A stretch of 64,000 bases of DNA, taken from contig CAZIKK010000003.1 of NCBI GenBank assembly GCA_964539975.1, positions 62,001-126,000 of the forward strand, in the 5' to 3' direction. This document shows, piece after piece, positions 16,785-25,993 of the stretch. This DNA comes from 38-11 sp964539975. GTDB lineage: Bacteria; Bacillota; Clostridia; Tissierellales; Dethiosulfatibacteraceae. A program made the translations under genes and the position numbers. Position 1 is the stretch's first letter; the number at the start of each line of letters is the position of its first letter. The notes under the pieces are model-generated. The model was not told where the DNA came from and did no database searches. It worked only from the letters and a program-made list of their open reading frames with translations.

Positions 16785-17606
16785 CTATGAACACTTGAAC
16801 CTCTTATTCGTGATTGGGTATGTCTCTTTATTCTTGCTATTCACTGGAATGCAGTATGGGCAGTTGTAAGAAGAATCGTTAAACACTCTTACTTCAACAT
16901 CAAAAACACCCTCAAGAACTTCTTTGGATACAACTTCTCTTGGTGTGCCTTCCTTAAACTTAATACCATTTTTCAGGGCGATAATCTTGTCTGAATACCT
17001 TGCGGCATGGTTCAAATCATGCAAAACCATTAAAACTGTAATGTCTAAGAAAGCATTGAGCCTGTGGATTAACTCTAAGAGTTCAAATTGATGACCTATA
17101 TCTAAAAAAGTAGTCGGTTCATCTAATAACAATATTTTGGGTTGCTGAGCAAGCGCCATGGCAATCCAAGCTCGTTGCCGTTCTCCTCCAGATAAAGTAC
17201 TCACATGACGATGTTGTAAAGATTCTAACTTTGTCTCACTAATAGCCCACTCACTGATTTCTTGGTCTTTTTTGCTCAATCGACCTGTCCATCCTAAGTG
17301 TGGATATCTGCCATATCCCACTAAATCACGAACTGTAAAATCATTGGGAACAATGGGCGATTGGGGTAAAAACGCTATTTGCTTGGAAATATCTTTTGTC
17401 GTCATCTCTTTGATGTCTTTTTTTCGCAGTGTTACACTTCCTAAATCGGGTTTTTTTAGTTTGGTTAACGCTTTAAAAATAGTTGATTTTCCACAACCAT
17501 TGGGGCCAATTAATGTTGTTATTGTACCTTTCTCAATAGAAAAACTAACGTTTTTGACCACAATGTCATCTTCGTAGGATAATTGTAAATTCTTAACTTC
17601 CAGCAC
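16785..17606 (-). CDS. btuD: FecCD/BtuCD-type ABC transporter ATP-binding protein
   Basis: Cytoplasmic ATPase of a type II importer, 273 residues. It has Walker A GPNGCGKST, Q-loop FLPQSP, signature LSGGERQRAWIAMA, Walker B LLLDEPTTFLD and H-loop VLHDLNHA. The start is GTG at 17606, overlapping the permease gene by 14 bases. A cysteine pair near the C-terminus (NCPYC) is unusual for the family. Siderophore, haem and cobalamin importers share this fold; its place at the end of the cobalamin operon favours a corrinoid substrate. No clear terminator follows before the exporter promoter. Confidence 0.9.
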   Translation of the reverse strand: MLEVKNLQLSYEDDIVVKNVSFSIEKGTITTLIGPNGCGKSTIFKALTKLKKPDLGSVTLRKKDIKEMTTKDISKQIAFLPQSPIVPNDFTVRDLVGYGRYPHLGWTGRLSKKDQEISEWAISETKLESLQHRHVSTLSGGERQRAWIAMALAQQPKILLLDEPTTFLDIGHQFELLELIHRLNAFLDITVLMVLHDLNHAARYSDKIIALKNGIKFKEGTPREVVSKEVLEGVFDVEVRVFNDSSYNCPYCIPVNSKNKETYPITNKRFKCS

Positions 17607-18621
17607 GGTACATCTTGCCCCCTCTCAATAAATACAGGAAAAAAGGTGCTCCCAGTAAAGCCATAATGATGCCTACTGGAATCTCCATTGGATCCATCAC
17701 CATTCGAGCGATGGTATCACACACCATCATTAAACTAGCTCCAAACAAGGCGCTAGCAGGGAATAAAAACCGGTAATCTGAACCTATGATAATTCTCATC
17801 ATATGAGGAACAATCAACCCTACAAATCCCAGCATACCTACCACACTCACTGAACTTGCTGCTAACAAGGATGCTATCATAATCATCACCACCCGTGTGC
17901 TTTCAACATGTAATCCTAGGCTAGATGCAATCTCATCTCCTAACATCAGAATATTTAATTTTTTGGACATGATAATCGCTAAAAAAAAACCTACCAAAGC
18001 ATACGGCCACAACATTCTATAATGTACCCATGTTTTTGCTGATAAACTGCCAATTGTAAAGCCAAGTGTGTTGTGTACCCGATCAGGATGGAAAATCAAA
18101 ATGGTATTCACAATGGCACTCATAAAGGATGAAATCGCAATACCCGATAATATCATTCTCAGAGGATTAATGCCATCTTTCCATGACAATGTATAAATAA
18201 AAATCGTTGTCAAAAAAGCCCCTACAAAAGCCATCGGCGTTAGCAAAAAACTATAATTGGGCAGAAGCACCAAAGTAATGGCAGCTGCTAAGCCTGCACC
18301 AGAAGACACGCCTATAATATTGGGAGAAGCCAAGGGATTTCTCATAACCCCTTGTAAAATACCTCCTGATAAAGCCAGACAAACGCCTACCATTGCTGCC
18401 ACTAATGATCTCGGAACACGAATCTTCCAAATAATATTATAAGTCAGTCCTTCTCGATCTATCAATAGCGCTCTAAAAATTTGGTTCACAGACACACGAT
18501 GGGCACCAAATCGTATACTGATTAAAAAACTGGCGATAACCAACGCAAAAAGAATGAGCAGTACCATTATTTTAAAATGTGTTTTTTTTTGCAATTGACT
18601 TAAAGTGTTTTCATTAGTCAA
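17593..18621 (-). CDS. btuC: FecCD/BtuC-type ABC transporter permease
   Basis: 342-residue integral membrane protein with about ten hydrophobic helices, matching the usual length of BtuC/FecD permeases. Conserved features include RVPRSLVAAMVGVCLALSGGILQGVMRNPLASPNIIGVSSGAG near the N-terminus and the coupling region SLGLHVESTR, then GFVGLIVPHMMRIIIGSDYRFLFPAS. Its start overlaps the end of the binding-protein gene by 8 bases and its end overlaps the ATPase start. It should form the channel with the BtuD-like ATPase. Corrinoid transport is inferred from operon context. Confidence 0.92.
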   Translation of the reverse strand: MTNENTLSQLQKKTHFKIMVLLILFALVIASFLISIRFGAHRVSVNQIFRALLIDREGLTYNIIWKIRVPRSLVAAMVGVCLALSGGILQGVMRNPLASPNIIGVSSGAGLAAAITLVLLPNYSFLLTPMAFVGAFLTTIFIYTLSWKDGINPLRMILSGIAISSFMSAIVNTILIFHPDRVHNTLGFTIGSLSAKTWVHYRMLWPYALVGFFLAIIMSKKLNILMLGDEIASSLGLHVESTRVVMIMIASLLAASSVSVVGMLGFVGLIVPHMMRIIIGSDYRFLFPASALFGASLMMVCDTIARMVMDPMEIPVGIIMALLGAPFFLYLLRGGKMYRAGS

Positions 18622-19681
18622 GGTTAAACACCTCTGGTGTCACAATTCTAGCCAAATATTCAAAAGCTTCTGGATATCTAGCATTGGGTCTAAACATAAA
18701 CAAGTCGCTTGGTAGAAAATGAATTCTATCTTCTTGTACAGCTGTCAATGTGGCCCATGCTTCATGAGATTTTACATCCTGCTCTAATCTCTCTTCACAT
18801 TGCTCTAAATCTCCCATAGTGGTTACTAAAATAAAGTCTGGGTCCAGCTCTAATAAACGCTCCATACTAAAAGCTACTTTATTAGCACCCTCTGCACCTG
18901 TCTCACTAGCTATATTTTCATAATCTAACATGTAGGCAATCTCTCCAGCTAAAGAATTATTTAATTCTAGTTGTACATTTCGACTAGAGGTAAACAAAAT
19001 AGCAACGGATGGTTTTTCACCTATCACAGCTACTTTCTCAATTAAACCCGCTACCTCCTCTGTAATCTCATGTATCCGCGTTTCAAAAATATCATCTCTG
19101 TCTAATATTTTAGAAAACAAATATAAGTTCCTGTGAAACCCTTCGTATGGTCCCATATTCGCGGTGATTGGCACAAATTCAATGTTGTTCTCTATGAGTG
19201 CAGGGATAATTTCTCTATGTGAACTAAAAGCGGTACTCATTATAACAAGATCTGGCTCCATAGCAATGACTGCTTCTAAACTAAATCCACTAGTAGAACC
19301 TACTGTTGGTAAGTCCATCGCTTCATCTGGTACATTTGTTGTCCCATCAACTCTTGCTATCGCTTCTCCTCCAGCTAAATACCATAAATCTAAAATAGAA
19401 TTTTGCAATACCACCACTCTTTGTGGACTTCTAGTAACAGTCAGTATTTCTTCTCCACCAACAAAGGTGACGGTGTTTTCAGTGACGTCGTGGACGATTT
19501 CTGGAAATAAGCTAGCAAATACTTCAACTTCTTCTGCTAATTGTTCATCCGCAGGTTGGTTTTCTTCTTGGTTATTGTTTTGATCTTGTGGTACTTCTTG
19601 TGATGGGCTTTGACAACCTGTCAAGATGATCAATAAAATGATCATGGTTATAATAATCAATCGGTGTTTTTTGTTAAACAT
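18614..19681 (-). CDS. btuF: BtuF-like substrate-binding lipoprotein
   Basis: Extracellular receptor, 355 residues. A signal peptide ends in the lipobox ILTGC, followed by a low-complexity acidic Q/N/E-rich linker (residues about 25-55) and a class III solute-binding fold: SPQRVVVLQNSILDLWYLAGG and LEAVIAMEPDLVIMSTAFSSH. It overlaps the stop of the precorrin-6A reductase gene by 8 bases, tying it to the cobalamin operon. In such an operon a corrinoid or cobinamide receptor is the simplest reading; iron-siderophore binding is the alternative. Confidence 0.88.
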   Translation of the reverse strand: MFNKKHRLIIITMIILLIILTGCQSPSQEVPQDQNNNQEENQPADEQLAEEVEVFASLFPEIVHDVTENTVTFVGGEEILTVTRSPQRVVVLQNSILDLWYLAGGEAIARVDGTTNVPDEAMDLPTVGSTSGFSLEAVIAMEPDLVIMSTAFSSHREIIPALIENNIEFVPITANMGPYEGFHRNLYLFSKILDRDDIFETRIHEITEEVAGLIEKVAVIGEKPSVAILFTSSRNVQLELNNSLAGEIAYMLDYENIASETGAEGANKVAFSMERLLELDPDFILVTTMGDLEQCEERLEQDVKSHEAWATLTAVQEDRIHFLPSDLFMFRPNARYPEAFEYLARIVTPEVFNLD

Positions 19682-20450
19682 GTTTTAATGCCTCCATTTT
19701 ATTTTTAATATCTTTGAACAATCTATCTAGATTGTTATAAGCCTTAGGGTAATCCATTTTGGGTCTTTCAATAAGAATGAGCTGGGTTTTTGTCTCTTCA
19801 ACACTTTTTATTTTCTCTTCTAGCCCTCCTTGTGATCCACTATCTTTTGATACTAAATAAGAAATATTCCAAAATTTAATCATTGCCACATTCATCTCTT
19901 GACTAAAGGGGCCCTTCATAGCCATCATATGATCTTTGATGACACCTGCCTCAATGGTTTTTTTTAGAATCTCAGGAATGGGAAGGACTCGTACATATAA
20001 TCTTTCTGTAGGCAGTGATCTTGTAAACAAAGAGACTGAATGACTCCCTGTTGATAGCAATATATTGCCCTCTGTATTTTGTAAAAACTGAATCCCTTCA
20101 TCATAATTTGAAAATCTTCTGACATGATGACTCTTCCCAGTAGAGGTGCTTTGTCGTTCAAAGCGATAATAAGGAATCAACAAACCTTGACACACATGCA
20201 TTAGGTTTTCGCTGACTTGAACCGCAAAGGGATGGGTGGCATCAATGACCATTTTAATGTTTTCTTTTTGAAAGACCAGCTCCATTTCTTGCTGGTTAAG
20301 GGGTCCAACTTGATGATTGATTGCTTCTTGTCTAATATGAGCATGCACATGGAAATCTGTTGCAGTAAACAACATAAAAGGATGTCCACTACTTTTCAGT
20401 TTTTCTGCTATTGCTAGGCTTTCTGTGGTTCCTCCAAACAAAGCAATCAT
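19674..20450 (-). CDS. cbiJ: Precorrin-6A/cobalt-precorrin-6A reductase
   Basis: 258-residue NAD(P)H-dependent reductase that reduces the corrin ring precursor at the precorrin-6A stage. N-terminal GGTTESLAIAEKL is the nucleotide-binding start typical of CobK/CbiJ, with VIDATHPFAVQVSENL and YYRFERQST further on, and SKDSGSQGGLEEKI near the C-terminus. The start overlaps the CbiH gene by 4 bases. Length and motif order fit the family. Confidence 0.92.
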   Translation of the reverse strand: MIALFGGTTESLAIAEKLKSSGHPFMLFTATDFHVHAHIRQEAINHQVGPLNQQEMELVFQKENIKMVIDATHPFAVQVSENLMHVCQGLLIPYYRFERQSTSTGKSHHVRRFSNYDEGIQFLQNTEGNILLSTGSHSVSLFTRSLPTERLYVRVLPIPEILKKTIEAGVIKDHMMAMKGPFSQEMNVAMIKFWNISYLVSKDSGSQGGLEEKIKSVEETKTQLILIERPKMDYPKAYNNLDRLFKDIKNKMEALKHV

Positions 20451-21172
20451 AAAAGATAACCTCTTGGTGTGATCATTTTCCCTTGCACGACTTTTGTATG
20501 GCTACTTCCAATAAATACAGTAGATGTCATTGTAATCGGTTGCTGACAAAAGCTCCTAAGACGATCGACTACCCTACTTTCGTCTTCTCTACCGCAATTT
20601 GTTACAATCCCCACAGGGGTCTGATTATCCCTATAAGTCATTAATATATCTCTTGCTTTTTCTATATGTGTCTTCCTTCCTTGACTTTTCGGATTATATA
20701 ATACGGTTACAAAATCTCCTTGTCCTGCTAAATGTAGACGCTTTTCTATTAAATTCCAATCTGTGAGTAAATCACTTAAACTGATGACGACGAAATCATG
20801 CATCAAAGGTGCTCCTAATAAGCTTCCACAACCACTTAACGCCGAGATACCTGAGATGACTTCTATTTCACTAAAATCTAGTTGTCCTTCTGCCATTTCA
20901 TAAGCTAAACCTGCCATTCCGTAAACACCCGAATCTCCGCTGCTGACTAAAACGATATTTTCACCTGTTTTTGCTAGTTCAATGGCTCTTTGACATCGGT
21001 CTCTTTCTTTCCTCATGCCAAATTCTTCTATCTGTATATCTGTGAATATTTTTTGAGCTAATTGGGTGTATTTTTTGTAACCAATCACTCGGTCTGCATT
21101 TTTAAACGTTTCATACGCTTTGAATGTCATGTTGTCCTGGTCTCCAGGACCCATTCCTACAATTGAAAGCAT
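20447..21172 (-). CDS. cbiH: Precorrin-3B/cobalt-factor III C17-methyltransferase
   Basis: 241-residue SAM-dependent methyltransferase of the tetrapyrrole methylase fold. It begins with the SAM-binding VGMGPGDQDNMT motif, then SSGDSGVYGMAGL and VISGISALSGCGSLLGAPLMHDF, which are typical of CbiH/CobJ, and VLYNPKSQGRKTH. It methylates C17 and contracts the ring in the anaerobic pathway. Its start overlaps the CbiG gene end by 16 bases. Confidence 0.93.
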   Translation of the reverse strand: MLSIVGMGPGDQDNMTFKAYETFKNADRVIGYKKYTQLAQKIFTDIQIEEFGMRKERDRCQRAIELAKTGENIVLVSSGDSGVYGMAGLAYEMAEGQLDFSEIEVISGISALSGCGSLLGAPLMHDFVVISLSDLLTDWNLIEKRLHLAGQGDFVTVLYNPKSQGRKTHIEKARDILMTYRDNQTPVGIVTNCGREDESRVVDRLRSFCQQPITMTSTVFIGSSHTKVVQGKMITPRGYLL

Positions 21173-22221
21173 TTATTTTCCTCCCATACGGACAGCGTCA
21201 TTCCTTGTGTTTTAATTTTTTCGCAAATCTTCCGTCCAAAATTTGAACCAAAATAGCCACTCGTTTCACTGACAGCACCGACTCCTGCTATCTTTTTGAC
21301 AAAACTTGAACTGTCAAATAAAGACTCATAGGGCAAGAGAACCTCAACAGGATAAGTTTCCAATGCCACTTGGTATTTTGATGAAAAAGCTAATAATCCT
21401 TCTTCATCTTTTTTCAGATGAATAGATACCAGCTTGCTAATGGCTTTAGGGTGAATCCCATACTGATTTAAGCCATCAAATACTACTTTTTCAATAACAG
21501 ATAAAGGGGTCCCTCTTCTACAACCTATGCCTAGGACAATGTTTTTGGGGATTAGTTGAATCTGTTTTGGATGTGTTTTACTCTCTCTTTTATTTGTCAA
21601 CCATATGGCAGGCTCATCTAGTGGTAATGCTTCACTGATATATAATGAGTCAGGCAAATTGGAAACTTCAACGGGCCAATCGGAGACAAAGGCGACTTTT
21701 TCCCCTCGAATCATCATGGCAGTCAACTCCTTTGCTTTATTAAAAGAAAGTAATTGGCTATCCAATTTTTGAGCAATCATATCCACAGCTAAATGACCTG
21801 TCACATCTGACATGGTTGTAATCACTGCTTGTGCCTTAATCTTTTCAGCAATCATTCTAGCCTTATGATTTGCTCCTCCCAAATGACCAGAAAGCAAGCT
21901 AATCACATATTCTCCCCTACCATCTATGACAATAATTGCAGGATCTTTTGATTTGTGAACAAGACAATGGGCAATTTCTCTAATCACAATACCAGTTGCC
22001 ATGACATATACAAGGGTATGGTATCGACGAAACAATTCGCTATTCAATCCTTTTAAACTACTCTGTATGCTATGTAATCCTTCTTGCCATAATGGTGGTG
22101 TCACAAATATATCGCAGGGAAAGTGCTCAGCTACACGATAAGCTATCTTTAGACCTTGTGGTGACAAAGCAACAATGCCCCAAGATAAAGGTTTAGACAC
22201 AGGTGCCTTTTCGGTATTCAT
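21157..22221 (-). CDS. cbiG: Cobalt-precorrin-5A hydrolase
   Basis: CbiG opens the delta-lactone of cobalt-precorrin-5A and releases acetaldehyde. The N-terminal domain starts WGIVALSPQGLKIAYRVAE, the middle contains VIVIDGRGEYVISLLSGHLGGANHKA and ITTMSDVTGHLAVD, and the C-terminal domain has LGIGCRRGTPLSVIEK and GVGAVSETSGYFGS. The reading frame is open further upstream to 22281, but the first 20 codons show no family similarity; the ATG at 22221 is preferred although its ribosome site (AAGG) is weak and the start overlaps cbiF by 29 bases. Another in-frame ATG at 22239 is possible. Confidence 0.88.
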   Translation of the reverse strand: MNTEKAPVSKPLSWGIVALSPQGLKIAYRVAEHFPCDIFVTPPLWQEGLHSIQSSLKGLNSELFRRYHTLVYVMATGIVIREIAHCLVHKSKDPAIIVIDGRGEYVISLLSGHLGGANHKARMIAEKIKAQAVITTMSDVTGHLAVDMIAQKLDSQLLSFNKAKELTAMMIRGEKVAFVSDWPVEVSNLPDSLYISEALPLDEPAIWLTNKRESKTHPKQIQLIPKNIVLGIGCRRGTPLSVIEKVVFDGLNQYGIHPKAISKLVSIHLKKDEEGLLAFSSKYQVALETYPVEVLLPYESLFDSSSFVKKIAGVGAVSETSGYFGSNFGRKICEKIKTQGMTLSVWEENKCFQL

Positions 22222-22954
22222 GAGAAAACGCCTTGTCATATAGTTTTGATTTTTCATAATCGGTTGAGATAAAATCTCCAACTAAGATTTGTGCTGTCTT
22301 ATGTATCCCCTGTCTCTTAACAATTTCTGCCACTTTATCTAAAGTGGTTAACACAATTTCTTCATCGATCCAAGAGGCTTTTTTAACAACAGCCACCGGT
22401 GTATCCACAGGATAATGGGTCATCAACTGTTCTGCTACTTCTTCAATCATGCCTACCGATAAGAAAATTGCCATACTTGCGCGATGTTTTGCTAAGTCTT
22501 CCAACTTTTCTTTATCAGGAACTGCAGTCCGTCCTGCCAATCTTGTACAGATCACTGTTTGGGTCACACCTGGTAATGTAAATTCTCTTTTTATGGAGGC
22601 TGCGGCGGCTGTAAATGAACTCACTCCCGGAATGACTTCATACAAGATGTCCATCTCTTCTAAAGCATCCATTTGCTCCTGAATCGCTCCATATATCGAG
22701 GGATCTCCCGTATGTACCCTTGCAATGGTCTGCCCTTTCTGACTCGCTTCCTTTATCACAGTTAAAACTTCTTCTAAACTCATCGTTGCACTGTTATAAA
22801 TGGTTGCATTTTTTTTGTTGACCTTTAAGACTTCTGGGTTGACTAATGACCCCGCATAAATAATAACATCTGCCATTTCTACACACTTTGCACCCTTAAT
22901 CGTTATTAAATCCGGGTCTCCTGGTCCTGCACCTACAAAATACACTTGTTTCAT
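22193..22954 (-). CDS. cbiF: Precorrin-4/cobalt-precorrin-4 C11-methyltransferase
   Basis: 253-residue tetrapyrrole methylase. The SAM-binding start VGAGPGDPDLITIKG, RVHTGDPSIYGAIQEQM and VIPGVSSFTAAAASIKREFTLP are hallmarks of CbiF/CobM. The product is methylated at C11. It overlaps the stop of the CbiT gene by 4 bases. The C-terminal tail SKLYDKAFSHEY follows the usual end of the family and overlaps the start of cbiG. Confidence 0.94.
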   Translation of the reverse strand: MKQVYFVGAGPGDPDLITIKGAKCVEMADVIIYAGSLVNPEVLKVNKKNATIYNSATMSLEEVLTVIKEASQKGQTIARVHTGDPSIYGAIQEQMDALEEMDILYEVIPGVSSFTAAAASIKREFTLPGVTQTVICTRLAGRTAVPDKEKLEDLAKHRASMAIFLSVGMIEEVAEQLMTHYPVDTPVAVVKKASWIDEEIVLTTLDKVAEIVKRQGIHKTAQILVGDFISTDYEKSKLYDKAFSHEYRKGTCV

Positions 22955-23517
22955 AGATAATTTCTCCTTCCTGAAATCATGATGATGGGATTTTGAGCCT
23001 GTAATAAGGTATAATCATTGACCCGCTTTCCTTTAGAAATCTGTATTTGGGTCAAATCAATTTCTGCATAATCGTAGTTGTCAAATGCTTGATTCAATCT
23101 AGACGTTGATTCAATAGCAATGGTGTTAGCAACCACAATGGCATTTTCATTTAGATGGGTTTCTAACCATTGGAATATTGCCTCTATATTTTCGCTACCC
23201 CCACCAATAAAGACACGATCAAACTTTTTTTCTGGAAGATCTTGTGTGGCACTTCCTAAAACTGTTTTTAAATTGGGCACATTAAACTTTTCTATATTTT
23301 GCTTAATAAGTTCTAATCGCTCCTGATTTTTTTCTATCACAGTAACTTCTGCCTCTGGATTCCATAAGGCAAACGTAATCGCTGTGGCTCCTGTCCCCCC
23401 ACCAATATCTAATACTTGTTGTTTTCCTTTTAACTCCATACGACAAGCGGCCAACATTCGTACTTCTTCCTTTGTCATTGGCGCATTGCCTCTTATAAAA
23501 TCCGCATCTTTAATCAT
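22951..23517 (-). CDS. cbiT: Cobalt-precorrin-6B C15-methyltransferase (decarboxylating)
   Basis: 188-residue class I methyltransferase that methylates C15 and removes the acetate carboxyl at C12. The start DADFIRGNAPMTKEEVR is characteristic of CbiT, then the SAM motif LDIGGGTGATAI and acidic residue in VTVIEKNQ, and VFIGGGSENIEAI. In many bacteria CbiT is fused to CbiE; here the two are separate neighbours with a 79-base gap in which no other feature was seen. Ribosome site AAGAGGAAG precedes the ATG. Confidence 0.93.
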   Translation of the reverse strand: MIKDADFIRGNAPMTKEEVRMLAACRMELKGKQQVLDIGGGTGATAITFALWNPEAEVTVIEKNQERLELIKQNIEKFNVPNLKTVLGSATQDLPEKKFDRVFIGGGSENIEAIFQWLETHLNENAIVVANTIAIESTSRLNQAFDNYDYAEIDLTQIQISKGKRVNDYTLLQAQNPIIMISGRRNYL

Positions 23518-23596
23518 CGTTTTTTCTTCCTCTTAAAAGACTAACTATTCACTAGTTCTGCAAAGTGATGGACCTTTTTTCTTGACTTTACACCCA

Positions 23597-24217
23597 TTAC
23601 TCATCAGATAAAATCACCACATTGATTTGACTGGTTCGATAGTTTTGACCTGTCTCTAATGTCATTTTATTAATGGTTTCATGTTCATAAGATAAATTTT
23701 CTCCTATATACATCCACTGATAAACATGCTGAGCTTGTAAAGCGTATTGGGCAATTTTTTCTGGTGTCCAATACTGGTCTGTTAAAAACGCAATACTATA
23801 AAACGGTTTTTCCATTTTGGGGATATAACCTTTCCTCCCATGAAAGCTTGTAAAGTAGGCATTCTCATAGCTTAATCCTATGCGACTATACATATATTGG
23901 ATTGAACTCACTCCTGGAATAATTTCTAATTCTTCTTTATCAAAATGTCTTTTTATGTAATTTGTAAAACTATAAAAGCTAGCATCCCCTGACACGAGTA
24001 CTGCTATGTTTTTGTTTTTTTTGTATCCCTCAATAATTTTGATGATATCAGTGTATGGGCTCGTTAAAGGAATAAGCACCTGACTGTCTTTCCCAAATAC
24101 GTTTAAATACCGCATAGCGCCTATGAGCACATCTGACGACTCTAGTGCTTCACGTCCTATTGGCAAAACATACTTTTCGTGGCCAGGCCCCATGCCAATG
24201 ATTTTAATTTTTCCCAT
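23597..24217 (-). CDS. cbiE: Cobalt-precorrin-7 C5-methyltransferase
   Basis: 206-residue tetrapyrrole methylase with SAM motif IGMGPGHEKYVLP, LVSGDASFYSFTNYI and IIPGVSSIQYMYSRIGLSYENA, which match CbiE. It carries out the last ring methylation at C5 with CbiT acting at C15. It overlaps the stop of cbiD by 14 bases. Confidence 0.92.
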   Translation of the reverse strand: MGKIKIIGMGPGHEKYVLPIGREALESSDVLIGAMRYLNVFGKDSQVLIPLTSPYTDIIKIIEGYKKNKNIAVLVSGDASFYSFTNYIKRHFDKEELEIIPGVSSIQYMYSRIGLSYENAYFTSFHGRKGYIPKMEKPFYSIAFLTDQYWTPEKIAQYALQAQHVYQWMYIGENLSYEHETINKMTLETGQNYRTSQINVVILSDE

Positions 24218-25322
24218 GTGTAAATGTTGCCAACAAATTGGCGCCTCCTCTACTTTGTCCTAAAAAACCATAAACATTGCTAAAAATAATCACTTCAATA
24301 CTTATTTTTCCTTGTGTTCTCAGTTGACAGTTGTGTTTTGCTCGTTCTGCAATTCTTTCAAATACAAAGAATCTATTTTCACCTAGTATTTCAATGGCTT
24401 CATCGGTGGTATTTGCAGAAAGAATCCTTTCAATCTTATCTTTTGAGATGCCTGCCAGGGCCCCATATGCAGCAATGGTTTCTAGTCTTCCGTCTCCATA
24501 CTGACTATGAGTTTGAAAAACACCGGCTGCTAATTTAGTTAACTTCCCACAGTGACCTACAATCAAAATCTTTTCAAAGGCTAAAACCACCGCATCGTCT
24601 AGACAATCACCTACAAAATTACTTATTTTAACCATTGAATCAAGACACACTTTTTGATCTTTTAAGTAATTCATGCCATAATTCCCCGGTGTAAAAATGA
24701 TGGCTTTGCAGCCTTGTTCTTTTAAAATTTTCATTTCTAATCGTAGGGAATCCTTTAAAGCTTTTTGAGACATGGGTTCAACAATGCCAGTGGTCCCAAT
24801 AATCGAAATACCTCCTTGAATGCCAAGGCGTGGGTTAAAGGTTTTTTTAGCAATTGCCTCTCCTTCAGGTACCCATAAAGTAATGGCTACTCCTTTGTGT
24901 TGAGGCAATACTTCCCTTACTTCTTTTTTGATCATTTCCAAAGGCACAGGATTAATTGCCGGTTTTCCTATTGGCACTGAAAGTCCTTTTTTAGTCACGA
25001 CTCCAATTCCTTGACCCGCTTTAATCTTAATCCCTGAGTCAATCCATTGTGCTTTTCCGTAAACATGAATCCCATTGGTAATATCTGGATCATCTCCACT
25101 ATCCTTGATTACATAACATGAAGCTTCATCTTTATTGACATCACTGTCCTGGACTTCCAGTTGAAGAACCCATCCATACGGCGTGTCAATCGATACTTCA
25201 GTAGTTTTGTTTTGAGTCATCAACGAGATCACAGCTGCCTTAGCTACAGCAGCAGCACAAGACCCTGTTGTATAACCATATCGAAGTTTTTTCCCTTTTT
25301 TTTCGGTCCATTTATTCAACAT
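24204..25322 (-). CDS. cbiD: Cobalt-precorrin-5B C1-methyltransferase
   Basis: 372-residue CbiD family protein, which methylates C1 in the anaerobic pathway. The start LRYGYTTGSCAAAVAKAA is the family signature, followed by YVIKDSGDDPDITNGIHV, the glycine-rich QGGISIIGTTGIVEPMS and ILIVGHCGKLTKLAAGVFQTHS. Length is typical. It overlaps the cbiC stop by 7 bases. Presence of CbiD and CbiG marks the early-cobalt (anaerobic) route. Confidence 0.95.
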   Translation of the reverse strand: MLNKWTEKKGKKLRYGYTTGSCAAAVAKAAVISLMTQNKTTEVSIDTPYGWVLQLEVQDSDVNKDEASCYVIKDSGDDPDITNGIHVYGKAQWIDSGIKIKAGQGIGVVTKKGLSVPIGKPAINPVPLEMIKKEVREVLPQHKGVAITLWVPEGEAIAKKTFNPRLGIQGGISIIGTTGIVEPMSQKALKDSLRLEMKILKEQGCKAIIFTPGNYGMNYLKDQKVCLDSMVKISNFVGDCLDDAVVLAFEKILIVGHCGKLTKLAAGVFQTHSQYGDGRLETIAAYGALAGISKDKIERILSANTTDEAIEILGENRFFVFERIAERAKHNCQLRTQGKISIEVIIFSNVYGFLGQSRGGANLLATFTHGKN

Positions 25323-25945
25323 GTCATCATTTTTAATACAGCATTCACAATAGCCGCTGCTACGGTACTGCCACCTTTTCTCCCATAAATGGTAATATAA
25401 GGCCAGCTAGTCTGCTGAGCTAAAGCCTCTTTCGACTCTTCTGCCCCTATAAAACCCACTGGAACACCCATAATAACAATCTCTCTTTTAGGTTGTTTTT
25501 CTAATAATTCAAGTAACCGAAATAAGGCCGTGGGGGCATTCCCTATTGCAAAAATTTTAATCACTTCATCATCAAAGGCTTTTTCTAAGGCCGCCATCGA
25601 TCGGGTTATTTTCTGTGAAATGGCTTTTTCAGCCACTTCTGTATCATGAACATAATTCACTAACTGACATCCATGTTTGTTCAAATTGTGTCGATTAATA
25701 CCTGATTGAATCATCTGGGTATCTGTATAGATTTTACATCCTTCCCCTATATACGTTTTCATTTTATGAATAGGGTTGTCATAGAAACGGATTAAATCTT
25801 CAAACTCAAAGTCTGCTGTTGTGTGAATCATTCTTTTAATGACCGACCGTTCTTCTTCAGAAAAATGCTGACTATTTTTCATTAAATTTTCAATGATTTC
25901 CATGCTTTTGTCTTCAATGGCTGTCGGGTTTTTTTCATAATTCAT
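25316..25945 (-). CDS. cbiC: Precorrin-8X/cobalt-precorrin-8 methylmutase
   Basis: 209-residue CbiC/CobH methylmutase, which moves a methyl group from C11 to C12 to give cobyrinate. The catalytic histidine lies in RMIHTTADFEF; further family motifs are IYTDTQMIQSGI and the C-terminal GVPVGFIGAEESKEAL with GRKGGSTVAAAIVNA. It follows cbiA by about 50 bases. Length and motifs agree with the family. Confidence 0.94.
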   Translation of the reverse strand: MNYEKNPTAIEDKSMEIIENLMKNSQHFSEEERSVIKRMIHTTADFEFEDLIRFYDNPIHKMKTYIGEGCKIYTDTQMIQSGINRHNLNKHGCQLVNYVHDTEVAEKAISQKITRSMAALEKAFDDEVIKIFAIGNAPTALFRLLELLEKQPKREIVIMGVPVGFIGAEESKEALAQQTSWPYITIYGRKGGSTVAAAIVNAVLKMMTC

Positions 25946-25993
25946 GACATGTCCTCCAAATCAAGTATTTGAATAGTTCTTTTTTTAAGTCTC